A model generated the notes under the pieces. That model worked only from the letters and a program-made list of their open reading frames with translations, searched no databases and was not told where the DNA came from. From positions 1 through 64,000 of the forward strand of contig JABVXV010000171.1 in assembly GCA_013365325.1 (NCBI GenBank): a DNA stretch of 64,000 nucleotides. Reading direction: 5' to 3'. Each line of letters starts with the position of its first letter. Within the stretch, counting starts at the first letter, position 1. Positions 48,646 to 61,539 of the stretch are shown in pieces. This DNA is from Dipetalonema caudispina. Its lineage: Eukaryota; Nematoda; Chromadorea; Rhabditida; Onchocercidae. A program made the translations under genes and the position numbers.

Positions 48646-51600
48646 TAATAAAATAAAATAGCTGTAAAAATTTTTCTATTTTTATTGCTAGAAAGAGCAT
48701 TCTAAGAAAAGATTACACTAAAAATGTTGAAGAAAAAAAAAAAAGGGAAAAGACTGAAAAGTAAACGAAAAGATTTTTCACTTTTCTATTTTTTTTTTAA
48801 CATCTCGAGAGAATTTCTCTTTAACTTCTTCAATTTCTATGAACATCTAACAACCGGATCAGCACTGATCCTTCCTCACTTCACTTTTCATCATAATTGT
48901 TTTGTTATTTAAGCACAACTAACTACTATTGCTTACTTAACGAATTTCATTTAGCCAATCAAATAATATTGTCATTGAAAGTTGGATTAAATTACAAATA
49001 ACAAATGCATAATTTTTTTTTTTATCTTTTAAATTATAAAAAATTTATACAAAAATTTAAATTCATTTAAAGAAAATTGTATAAAAAAAAATCCAATTTG
49101 TTTGAAAAAAATCGTTTTAATCAAGTTTCTTTCATTTTTTTTTTTTCTTCTTCTTTCAAAAAAATATTTTCGAATGTATATGTGTATGATAGTTTTTATT
49201 TAAGAGAATTAAAAGAAAAATTCGTTCAAAAAATTTAATTTGTTAAACGAATTTCGTTTAAATTAAGTTCCTTTTTTTTTTTTTTTTTTTAAAGTATTAT
49301 CAAATAAGTGAAGTGAGAGAGGAAAAAAATTAGGGTTAGTCTTTGATTCAATCAACACTCAAAAATTTTATCATTTATGTCCAATGAATAAGCAAAGTTA
49401 CTTGTAACCAATTTCCTAAATTCAAATTCAAGGTCAAATGTATTAAACTATGAGGGGTGCAAATTTTTTGGAAATTTTTGGTTTCACTGAAACGGAGAAA
49501 TTGATGTAATGAAGTTAAAATTTAAAATTTTGAATAGCAATTAATTTAAGAGTTTAAATTTGATCATTTCAACTTAAAAAGACATCCTTAAAAGGATAAA
49601 AAAAAATAATTGTATATTATACCTGTAATTTTATGAAAGATATCAAATAATTCTTTAATGATTCTGTAATTTTATTTATATTTAAGAGGTAATAGAGGTA
49701 ACACTTTTAAATTTTATTCTATGGAATTTATTGTCCAGAATTACCAATTCTAGTTTGCTCTTACTCATTCAATAGTAATAATAACCTTCTTTTTATCTAT
49801 ACCCATTTATTTTCCCATATGTTCTATAATTTCATGATCTCTTTTCTTTTTTTTTTTTGAAAAAATTCAATTTTCCCATAAAACATTTCATTCATTTTAT
49901 TCCTATTAGATCAGTAAATTAATTAATGAACATTTCACACCAATATATTGTCCCTTTAAATAATATATCTGACAATACTGATAATGGTATGAACATATTG
50001 GATGAATGAAAGACGAATAATAATTAAATGAATAATTAATTGATTATAATATTTGCATAAACAAACTCAATTACAATATATTTTATTTTCTTTGCTAATG
50101 AATCAATAATCTATATTTAATTTACTAATAAATTTTTTAAATTTTTAATTTAATTTCTTCTTCAACATTCATTCATAAAATCATCAGAGACGAAATAAAA
50201 CAGTACTTCAACATGTGCTACCCAATAATATCAGATAATATAAGCATAACAATCGTTATTAGCAAGGATGAATCCATTGAATGCAATACGATGTCAAGAA
50301 ATATTATAAACTTAAAATTAAAAATTAATATTAAAATTTGAGAATTTTAAAACGAAATTGTTGTCATTAACAAAAAAATATGATTGAAAAATCATAGCTC
50401 GGTGTAATAATCATAATAATCTTTTTAAGAAAATTATTGTATTATTGCTTCTTGGATATTCATTACCTTTTGGAGGAAATTTTAAATAATTTTAAAAGTG
50501 AAAGATTAATAGTCAATCATATGCTAATGCTATGCTAAAAAGCATAGTACTAAAAATATAGATTTAATTAATTTTTTTTTTTTTTAATATAGATTTAATT
50601 AATTTTCTCTTTTTTTTTGCTTTAATTGTTCGGAATTTTTAAGAAATATTTTAACATAATTTAAAGTACATTCATTTTATTGATCTCATGATGGTATTAC
50701 GCGTTGAAATACAATAATTTTTGCATTTTTCTCAAAAAAAAAAAAAAAATTTACTTTTGAAAATTACGCTTTTCGCAAATAGATAAATGGATAAGCAATT
50801 AAAATTTCGGTAAATGAAAAAAAAAAAATTGATGTTAATAATTTGGAATAATTTTTAGAATATTTTCAAAATTTTCATATAAAATCTATAAATTTAAAAG
50901 GTATGCCCACTTGTTGTTAAACGAAGAAAAATCTTTTGTTTAACATTGAACGACAACAATAAAGAAAAGATGCATTAAGTTTTCATATTTATTTTAATGA
51001 ATAAGTACATTTTAAATTCATTATTTTAATACAATACACTTTTAAGTTACATTATCAGTACATCATTTATCTCTCATTGATTTTTGACCTTAATGAAAAT
51101 TTGTAATTTCAACTTAAATGCAAGCAAATTATAAACAAAAATTGTGATTAATCGAAATTAAAAAGAAAGATAAGGTAATGGATGGACAAAAGTTTAAGTT
51201 AACTCTAACTTTGGCATAATCGATAATAAGAAATAATTATTGTATGATTAGATAAGTGATGTTAATGATAATTTAATACTCATTAAATTGTGTACGATTA
51301 GAATAGGTATGGTAAATGATTAAGCATACCATAAGGACAAATAAATATAAAAAAAATCGATGATCAAAATGACAGGTTATATTTATATCAAAGCAAAATA
51401 TACCATTCACAACGGAACTGTTCAAAAGTTATTTTTTAAAAAGTGGAAAATATTACTGTTACTTAAAACAGATGATGGATTGATACATAGTGAAAGGGAA
51501 ATGATAAGATTAAAAGGATCTGTGAAAGTAAAATATTATTTAAAATGAACAATTTTTTTGAAAGAATAACAAATATGAAATTTTTAGAAGAAGAAAAATG

Positions 51601-52554
51601 AGGGAATGTTTGATTTAAAATCAATTTTAATTTAATTTCATGTTTGAATTTGTTAAGCAAACTTAGGAATAACAAACATTTACAATTTTAAGAAGATGAC
51701 TAAATTGATCGTAATTTACAGATGTTTTTTTTTTTCTCATAAAGCTATTAAATTTATTAACTAAATGATAAATATTTGCAATTATAAGACGAAAGATTAA
51801 ATTGATTTTAATTTGCAAAACATTTTTTGTTCATTTTATTTATTTGCTTATTAGTAAATAAGATTACTTTTAAAAATCATTGAAAAAAAAAAAAAAAAAA
51901 AGACGAAAGACAAAATAATACAAAGAAATGCTAATAAAGTAAACTGCTGTCATTAATTAATATTCATAAATTTTTTTAATTTTTAATCATTCTATGTTTG
52001 AGTAATAAATAAGCATTGATAATTATCAAGTGATATATAGTTAATAAGCACAGTTATTATCGATTGATCGCAAGATTTAAAAAATTCAATAATGAAAAGA
52101 TAATTTGAAATCAATTAGCATTACCTATTTCGGAATATCCTGATTGAATAACTTTAGCAATATCACTGATATAAGATACTGTCGAAAGGGTAGTTAGTAA
52201 TTGATGATAACATTGGAAAATTTCAAATTTCTTACAATTACACTTCATTTCAAAACAAACATTTGTTAATCATCGAATGAAGACTTAAAGAATCAATTCT
52301 TTCAAGAAGTAGAAAGATTGGAAGTGATAGTGTTAACGTGAAGTGGAAATGATTAGATTGATTGAAATATTTCAATCAATTCCAATAATGATATAAAATG
52401 AATGCATAATTCGTCATTGAAATATGTAAGCATAAAATATGAAATGAATTTAAATAAATAAAAGTGAAGTGAAAAAATTAAATATAAAATGAATATAATA
52501 AAAAAAAAAAAGGAAGAAAAAACGGTGAATTTTACTATTATTACAGTAATATAC

Positions 52555-52805
52555 GAAACAAACAGATATTTTTGCGCTTATTGTTATAGCAACAGATGAA
52601 AACAAACAGATATTTTGAGATTTAAATGTTATAACAATAAACGAAGATTTTAGGCTTATTGTTGTAGCAATATATGAAGGAAAAACAAACAGATATCATT
52701 CAGTTTATTAATTGTTATGGTAATGCATGAAAATGAATAGATATCTTTAGCTTATTGTTATAGCAAAATATATGACGACAAGGAAAGATAAACAGATATT
52801 TTTTG
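52555..52805. repeat. Degenerate tandem repeat of about 40-60 bp
   Basis: About five diverged copies of a unit reading roughly ACAGATATTTTT...TTATTGTTATAGCAA...ATGAA, interspersed with AAACAAAC linkers. Copies begin near 52562, 52609, 52690, 52738 and 52791. The regular return of CAGATAT and TTATTGTTATAGCAA excludes chance. Confidence 0.75.
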
Positions 52806-53528
52806 ATAAATGTAATTGGAACAATTAATTTGGACAAATTTAAGAAATAAGAAAATTTTTAAATGTAACAGTTATAGCATTGTTTGGTAAAAAATTTAAT
52901 GAAAATTTTTGCATCTTAAAATTGATTCTATTAAGTGAAACATTTTCAAAATTGAATTACAATTTGGAGCAGAAGGAAACGAGAAAAAATTAGAGAGAGA
53001 AAAACGAGAAAAACTGGATAAGTATAGCAATGAATGAGAATGGAAGTCACATGAAGTATTATTATTTTTTAAAATGTAAAATTTTAAACTTTGAAATATT
53101 ATATGTAAATCACGATGACTAAAATCTTTTTATCCTTACCAGTAATGTTTCATTTTCATTTCTTTATTGGAAAAAGAAATTGAAAATTATTTCAATAGCC
53201 ATTAGATAATATCTTTTTTGTACAAAAAAAAAAAAAAAAAAAGTCTTAAATTTAGCCAATTTCCTCTTTTCTTTTCTTTCCTTTTTTTATTTTTTTTAAA
53301 TTTAAAATTTTATTCCATTAAGTTTTGAAAGAAAGAAAGGAAAAATTTTAGTTGAAATTTTCTCATCGATTTTTAAAATTTCAATGCTGAGAGTATATTA
53401 TTTCCTAAGACTTCATATTTCTCATTGGCCAATTTGAATTATAAGAATTGGACTGGAAATTATTGAATAGGAAAGAGCCTAAACTTTTGCAAAAATTATT
53501 CCAAGAGTTACTTCAAATGAGGATAGAA

Positions 53529-53589
53529 TGTCTGTATGTGTGTGTGTCTGTGTGTGTGTGTCTGTGTGTGTGTGGGTGTGTGTGTGTAT
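53529..53589. repeat. (TG)n compound microsatellite
   Basis: About 60 nt of TG interrupted by TC and GG. Confidence 0.9.
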
Positions 53590-54432
53590 GACTGTTAATA
53601 TGACAAATTGAAGTTTCTCGAGAAAATCCGATGAAGAAATGACAATAATAGCGATGGTGACAATAACGACGACAAATTACAATGACGATGACAACTATAA
53701 TAAAACCAAAAGCTTTTTCCAATCAGAGAAAAAAAAAAAAGAAATACATCCTTTTTCTAAATGAAAAGTAAAATAGCATTTTGAAAAAATATTCAATCAG
53801 AAATAATTTTTATAAAAAAAAAAAAAAGAAAAAAAACAGTCAGAAAAAAAAAATATACTGAATTTAATAGCAAAAAAAAAAGTTAAAAATGAAAAGAAAA
53901 AAAAGAAGAGAAAATTAATTATTTGAAAATATTTGAATTTTTTTTTTTTGAAAAAAAAAAGGGAAAGAAAAATCTAAAATCTTTGATAAATTCTTATCCA
54001 AAAAATTATTAAAATATTGAAATTAAATTTCATTTTTACAAAGATATATATATCTTAGGAGGAAAATGTTTTTCTAGTTTTTTTTTTTTTGACGAAGAGA
54101 TTTCTTTTTCCGTTTATTTTTTTTTTTTTTTTTTTAAACTATAATATTCAAAAGAACTTCATTGAAGAAGAAAACAATCGGAATTTTAGAGAAATTATGC
54201 TATAAGAAATTCTTTGATTGAAAAATTTTAAATTCATTTATTATCAACATCTTATTCGATGCTATTTATATAACAACATAGAATGCTAACGAATAGCTAA
54301 GGAACAATGTACATATCTTTAAGTTAATGTTTTAATTTTACATCTAATTAATCATGTTAAAATATTCATCTTAAGATGAAAATTTCAATCAGATAAAATT
54401 TTACATTATTTAGATTTATTTACAAAGAGAAT

Positions 54433-54457
54433 GAGAGAGAGAGAGAGAGAGAGAGAA
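54433..54457. repeat. (GA)n microsatellite
   Basis: Twelve GA units. A CAACAACAACCAACCAACC patch follows at about 54662-54696. Confidence 0.85.
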
Positions 54458-55590
54458 GACATTACAAAAAAAAGAGTTGAGGTTAAAGTTAAAAATTACA
54501 ATACTTTTGAGAGAGATTTTGAGTGGTGGAACGATGAAGGATTGCAGAAGGGAAAATTTTTTCATAAACTTTGTTTAGCTAATAAAAGCAAGCAAGCATG
54601 AAAAGTATTAAAGCACTCAACAGCTGTTTCTGTTTCGTTCAAACTTGAAAATGTGCCACACACAACAACAACAACAACCAACCAACCAACCAACCAATAG
54701 AGCAATGAATTTGCGCTAAAAATTTATATCAATAAAAGCAAATAGACGGATTTATGCAGAAAATAAGTAAACAAAATAAAAAAAATAAACAAAAAGAAAA
54801 ATAAAACAAAAAAAAAAAGTGAAAAGAACGAACAAATATCAATAAATTGAGATAAGAAATTTAATTTTAAATAAATTTATATAAATGAATTTCAAATGAG
54901 TTCAATAAATGTAAAGCAATATTATGTAATGATGAAATATTCATATTCATTCTTAAATTTTAAAATTTAATTTAACTTATAAAAAGTAATAAATGTTCGT
55001 AATCGTAAATTACGGAAATCTTTTTAATATCATCGATTGAATTTTATGAAAAATGTTAAACAATATAATATACAGCAATAAAATGCAATGAATTTCTATG
55101 AAAAATTTGATTTGAATGGAAGAAAAAAGAAGAGAGTAAGAAGAATATGAATATATGAATATGAATTAGATATGATGGAGGAATAAATTGATGTAGAATT
55201 GAAAGTTGTGATGCCATACATTATTATAAAAGAATGAATATAAAAGTAGTCAGCATCTTTCCTTTAAAATTAGAAATTAATTGCTCATGTAATTACAAAT
55301 TCGACATGGTTCAATAAATGAAACTACAATATTAACAGCAGCAACGACAATGACAATGACGATGACAACAACGACAATTTGGATAATGATGATGATGATA
55401 ATGATGATGATAATGATTATTACAATAGTAGTAGGAAAGAAAAGATAATATAGTGGAAATAAAAATCATTTTAATAAAGTGATAGATAAATTAATTGATG
55501 TATAATATTCAAATGATGTGTATATGTTTTAAATATAAAATCTATAACTAATTAAGTGATATGATAGGAATTCTTATTTCTTTCCTGATC

Positions 55591-55592
<2 letters not shown>

Positions 55593-55659
<67 letters not shown>

Positions 55660-55669
55660 TAGATAGATG
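55593..55669. repeat. (AT)32 then (GATA)3
   Basis: Sixty-five nt of perfect AT dinucleotide followed by three GATA units. Confidence 0.95.
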
Positions 55670-56372
55670 ATTTATTCAATTATTTCAGATCAATATCAAA
55701 AATTAATTCATTATTACTCAAAAAAAAAAATCTTTTTCTTCTTTTGATAAGCATATATTTTTAAGGATTACTTCAATAACTATTTCAATATTCATTGATT
55801 AAAAATTTTCGATTTTTTATGAAAGATTTCTAATCAGAAGATGAATGTATATATCTTTACAAGAAACAATTCTTACCTAAAATATCTTAAAATTACCTGA
55901 AGCAATTAAAATTAGATACCAGTTTAACATTAAGACAATTTATTACAAATAATAAATCAATAAAGCAAATGATAAAATTACCTAAATTTTACATATTTAA
56001 CATTGAAATGAAATAAATAAGTAAATCAACAAAAAATAATTTGAAAAATAGAACAAAGAAATTAAGCATTTCCAAAAATTTTTGATAATTTCAATCAATA
56101 AATAAAATTTATGAAACATATACGTTGATGAAAAATTCTTTCGCAACATAAAATTGTTGCATATTTCTACCGATACGTATGGAGAGAGATTTGAACGTAG
56201 TGATAACATCACGGATGTTTACGTTATTCATACATCCATTTCACGTTAACGGACAGGATACAGAAGAATGAATATCTTACGAATTGCTATATTGATTGAT
56301 TTTCATGATTTTAATTTGCAAATATATCGCTATAATAAATTATAATACTAATTATTGTTATATTAAATAACA

Positions 56373-56420
56373 AGGAAGGAGAGAGAGGAAGGGAGAGGGA
56401 GAGAGAGAGAGAGAGATAGG
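56373..56420. repeat. Homopurine GA/GGA tract
   Basis: About 48 nt of uninterrupted purines (AAGGAAGGAGAGAGAGGAAGG...), with mirror-symmetric parts. Confidence 0.85.
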
Positions 56421-57297
56421 AGTGGTAATATTTAGATATAAAATGAAAGGATACTATATGGTCATTTTTATGCTTACATTTCTAGCTGCAACGTATTATT
56501 ATTGGTTCATTTGGATGATCGATTTAATTTTACACTCAAATATTTGTTGCTATGTAAACTTTTACTACAAATATGAGATGAAAATGAAAATGACATATTA
56601 CGCCATTTTCAATTCATTTCAGGTCATTCATGAAAGGTCATAGAATGTCGAAAATAATTAAACTACAAATAAATGAAACGAAAATTTTAGTGCTAACAGC
56701 AAAAAAAAAAAATACATGCTAATGATTGCTGCAAAAGAATATACTTATAGTCTTATCATGCAATCATGCAGTCTAAATTATCAGTGATACTATCATCTAT
56801 CAATTACTTATGGTGATCAAGTTTATGCATGTGGGAAATAAGATGGAATCGAACACGACCGAGTAAATTATTAATTATTTAAAGTTGTTCAAATTGATAA
56901 AAACAGTGAAATTGTGAATTAATAGCATCCGATTTTCTATTTCTATTTGTAATCTAAACATAAAATTTAGTTTTAATTTTATCTTAAATTATATTTAGTT
57001 TATGTTTTTATTTTATTTTCAATTTCTCTTCAAAAGAAATAAGAAATATGCCAAAAAAAAAAAATTCAGAAGATTGTTTCTTCAAGAACTAAGAAATGAA
57101 AGTTTTTTTATTTATTTACTTTTTTTTTTTTTTTTTGCTGACAGTCTCTAAAATTGCGGGGAAAATTGATGGCAGCATTGTCGGAGCAACAACAACATTG
57201 TCGGAATAATAAGAGAGAAAGGAAAAAGTAAATAAATAAATAAAGACGGTTAGAGCCAACGAAGAGGAGGAATGAGTCTGTCAAATTGAAATTTTCT

Positions 57298-57362
57298 AAC
57301 TAAAATTTCGTAAAAATTTTCCAACTAAAATTTCGTAAAAATTTTCCAACTAAAATTTCGTA
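57298..57362. repeat. 25-bp tandem repeat, 2.6 copies
   Basis: AACTAAAATTTCGTAAAAAT plus TTTCC is repeated with almost no differences; the third copy breaks off after TTTCGTA. Confidence 0.9.
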
Positions 57363-58618
57363 GATTTGTTGGATTTTAATTTTATTACTACGCAATTTCG
57401 GAACTTATCCATCAACAACTACTTTGTCTTTGAAGATTAATAGTAACATAAAGCATGATGATTTCTCTCAAACTTATTTAAATTCTTTCCACAATCTTCA
57501 TCTTCTAATCTTAACTTCAAAGAAAAATTTCAACATTCATTTTTTTTTGGTAGGGTCAAACTAAGGTCACGAAATGCTGTTCATTGTAAAAAAAAAAAAA
57601 AAAAAAGAAAAACAAGAAGAAAGAAATATTAAAATCCAGCTTTAACAGATTGGAAATAATATAATCGATCTAGTGCAAAATGTAGGAAGTGTTTAGAGGC
57701 CTAAATGACATTGATCACCTGTAAAGGCCTAACTGGAAGCTATCATCACCCATATGATACCTATTGATATTGTATCAAAGATTTATGTATCGCTCTCAGA
57801 GGACAATTATCAGATGACAGGAGTATTTATCTTAAAACTTAGGATTATATTATCATAATATCACATTATTTGAGTAATTGCAAATGTAAGTTAAACAATC
57901 TAAAGAATGGATACGATACCTTTGTCATATAAAACAATAAATCATTTTCAATTAAATCAATCATTTGATAAATAAGTAAAGAATAATTTAGTGAAATACT
58001 AAGATAGATAAAAAGCAATATAAATATATGGGTAAACATTAAGTAAATAAATAGTAAGCTAATTAAGTAAACGTAAAAGTCAATTAGCCGAACGGAATAA
58101 CTTTAAAGTTAATTTAAAATTTACTGACAATTTCAGTTCATTGTTTTTTTTTTTTTGCATGAACAAACATTAAGTAAATAAGCAATAAGTAAATACTAAT
58201 TAAATAAGCAAATAATCTAATTTTTTTTTTTTTTTTTTTTTGACATAAATGATTCATAAGCTTAACGAAATGAATTTAAATTTAGATTAAAATTTATTGA
58301 CTATTCTAATCCAAAGCTTTAAAAAAGAACAGTAAATGTGAAAGCAATAGTGTAGATGATGACGACAATATTGTCATTGTTAACTGTAATAATGTATATA
58401 TATATATACTAAGTATGTGTGTGTACATACAAACAAATAGACAGACAGAGAGACAGACAGATGGGAACAATGAAACGAACAATGAAGTAGCAATTGCTAA
58501 AGGTGAAGGTGATTGTTGACAATTGATGGCGACAATGGCTAGCATTTCGCGTAAAACCAATTGAAACCTGTCCTGTTTGTCTGATTGGAGTTTGTTGATC
58601 TTAATATCTATCCATATA

Positions 58619-58621
<3 letters not shown>

Positions 58622-58658
<37 letters not shown>

Positions 58659-58660
58659 TT
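58622..58660. repeat. (TG)n microsatellite
   Basis: About nineteen TG units, interrupted once by TATG. Confidence 0.9.
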
Positions 58661-58873
58661 ACATGTATGTGTGTTCAAATGATAGGTGTTGTTATTGTTT
58701 TACCTTTAAAAATCTTCTTCAATTGTAACAATTTAGCAAAACAAGCAATAATGAATAGGTAAATTAAATATTGGTTAAAAGAAATTTTTGCAAAATGAAA
58801 TATTAGAAGAATAAAGAGATAATGATAGTAATGATAGAGATAATAGTAATGATAATGATAATGATAACTATTG

Positions 58874-58940
58874 ATGATGATGATGATGATGATGATGGTA
58901 GTTGTGGTAGTGATGGGTAATGGTGGTGGTAGTGATGATG
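58874..58940. repeat. (ATG)n / (GGT)n trinucleotide array
   Basis: GATGATGATGATGATGATG followed by TGGTAGTTGTGGTAGTGATGGG-type variants. Confidence 0.85.
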
Positions 58941-59016
58941 ATATTTAGTACAGCTAGCCTAACGATATCATCTAACTTTGGCTTCTTTAAAATGTAGTAA
59001 CGATGAAACATTTGCT

Positions 59017-59099
59017 TTCCTCCTCCTCCTCCTCCTCCTCCTCCTTCTTCTTCTTCTCTTCCTCTTTCTCTTCCTCTTCTTCCTTCTTTTTTCTTCCTC
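59017..59099. repeat. (TCC)n/(TTC)n homopyrimidine tract
   Basis: Over 80 nt of C/T only, first CCT triplets, then CTT, then mixed. On the other strand it reads as poly-Gly/Glu/Arg low complexity. Confidence 0.9.
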
Positions 59100-59609
59100 A
59101 TATTTCCTATATTACTGCTTAGCTTTACTACCGGTTGAGACAATAAATTAATAATGATACAACAAAAAAAAAAAAAAAAAAAAGAAAAGAAGGAAGAATA
59201 TGCGATGATACACTCTCACTGTCGATGATAATAACTGTGGTTAAAGCAGCATCCGAAAAGCTTTTCGATTTCTATGTGGATGAAAAATTTTTTCGGATAG
59301 ATGATTAGTTAATTCCCTCGATACATTTAGGCATCATCACTTTTCCTATTTGTCATTTCTATCTTTCTCATTCTGTTCGCTTTCTCACTTCCAATTTCCC
59401 TCTTCCTTCCATTGTTTACAATAAAATCAGTAATTTTATGATGATAAATTATTGCTTGATTCAAAAAAAAAAGAAGGGAAGGAAAACGAAATATTACGAA
59501 AATTTTGCAGAAAGTTTTTTTTTTTTTTTCGGATTAGAATAAATTTGCAAGTAATTGAAAGTATAACAAATTTGTCACATGTCTGAAGCATTATTTTCGT
59601 TTTCTTTTG

Positions 59610-60340
59610 CATCCAGAATCATCATGTCTTGTTACAATCATCCAGAATCATCATCTCTTTTTACAATCATCCAGAACTACCATAGTCATTCAGAATCATC
59701 ATATCTTGCTACAATCATCCAGAACCACCATAGTTATTCGGAATCATTATATCTTGTTACAATCATCCAGAATCATCATCTCTTTTTACAATCATCCAGA
59801 ACTACCATAATCATCCAGAATCGTCGTATCTTGCTACAATCATCCAGGATCATCTTATCTTGTTGCAATCAACCAGAATCATCATATCTTGTTACAATCA
59901 TCCAGAACCATTTATCTTGTTACAATTACCCAAAATCATCATCTTTTTACAGTCATCCAGATCCACTATAGTCATCCAGAATCATCGTATCTTGCTACAA
60001 TCAACTAGAATCATCATGTCTTGTTACAATCATCCAGAATAATCATGCCCTATTACAATTAACCAGAATCATCATATCTTGCTACAATCATCCAAAACAG
60101 CATATCTTATTGTAATCATCCAGAATCATCATATCTTGTTACAATCATCCAGAATCATCATATCTTGCTGCAGTCATCCAAAATCAGCATATCTTGTTAC
60201 AATCATCCAGAACCACCATAGTCATCCAGAATCATCATATCTTGCTTCAATCATCAGAATCGTCATATCTTCTTGCAATCATCCAAAATCATCTGTGGTA
60301 ATCATTCAGAATCACCACATTCATCCAGAATCATCATTCA
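59610..60340. repeat. 730-bp minisatellite built of 29-bp and 19-bp units
   Basis: About twenty diverged units. The main unit is ATCATCATATCTTGYTACAA followed by TCATCCAGA (29 bp). A shorter unit, ACCACCATAGTCATCCAGA (19 bp), recurs between them. A 29+19 pair is 48 bp, so frame is kept over pairs and long open frames arise (59579-59971). No sign that these are translated. Confidence 0.9.
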
Positions 60341-61019
60341 TAAGCAGCAGATGGGAAAGCTGATATTATCGGTGATCAAACGGTTTGTCAGATGTTAAAA
60401 CATTTCCTCCTTTTTTCTTCCTCTGTATCATTCGTGTGATTAATTTACCTGTGTTTATCAGTAACACTTCCAACATACCTAGGATCATCAAGATTTAATT
60501 AGACAAAAGATGGAGTAGTTATGGCGCTTTTTCGACTTTTTTTTTTAACATCCAGGAAATATTTTCCCATTACTCCAACTTTTGCTATTTCTATGCCGTG
60601 ATAATGCATTCGTTCAATATCCTACATTTCGCTAATCATATTTTATATCGTTTAAATAAATTATGATTCAAAAAATTAGAATCTTATTGAAATACTCGAC
60701 GATTCTCAAATTCAATTAAAATTTGACAAAGATCTTTTCAACGAAAATACAGCGATTATAACTTCAATGTGATACAAACATATTTATATCAATAACGAAC
60801 AAAACTTCGGCTTGCCTATGTCTCTTTCTGGTTTTAAGTTGTTTCACAAGTTTAGGTTATAATCCTCCTCCATTGTTTGGTATTTATTTATACTACATAT
60901 TTATCATAACGAAGCTGAGAAAGAAATGTGAAGGTAGGTATATTTTGCCCTCAGGGATATATAATGAAAATGTAGAAATTAAATTTAACTACCCTGTTTG
61001 AGTACCGTTTCCTTTTCAT

Positions 61020-61046
61020 CCAATGAAATCCTTATGATCTCATTGG
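61020..61046. repeat. CCAATGA...TCATTGG inverted repeat
   Basis: Seven-base arms (61020-61026 and 61040-61046) separated by 13 nt. Each arm contains a CCAAT core in opposite orientation. No nearby gene start was identified. Confidence 0.5.
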
Positions 61047-61539
61047 TCGTTCTTCACCGGCCATAAAACAAACTGTTCATTTTGATGTAACTTTTTGTTT
61101 ACTTTTGCACTAAACTCTCTGATTCATTGTATGTCATCAAATAGTAATATATTGCAATGAAGTACCATCGTAGTAAAAATCATATAAGAAGCATTAATGT
61201 AAAAACTACAGTTGGACTGCCAAATGGAATAGATAGGGCAAAGGTGATATATCATATCAGTGGTTGCATTCAATCATTTACAGTTGAATTACCTTCCTGA
61301 CAATAATTTTGCATTATCGAGTAATTGGATTACATTGAAACCGATCTGTGTTCCGGTAAAGAGTAAACCGTTTGCGATGGCTAACTATATGAGAAATTCC
61401 ATTTGGATAAGAAATGAAAAATATTTAAGAAAATCATTTGCTAACTTTTTATGCTCTATTAAAATTTCATTATTATTTTAATTCTATTATCCATTATTTA
61501 CTATTTCATATGCTATTGCACATTTGCTAACCGTAAATA

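Larger units (their letters stand above)
41732..61539. other. Gene-poor 20 kb region, microsatellite and homopolymer rich
   Basis: No gene could be supported on either strand between the fhod-1 start and the SLC26 stop. Open frames here are low-complexity products of poly-A, poly-T, CAT/GAT, GA/TC and TG repeats, for example 43162-43653. The region holds the arrays listed separately plus many A/T runs of 10-25 nt. The part just right of 41731 must include the fhod-1 promoter. Confidence 0.6.

Noticed and set aside
61260..61481. 73-codon plus-strand open frame downstream of the SLC26 gene
   Set aside because: No recognisable domain, and the opposite strand is equally open for part of it; no splice or polyadenylation support.
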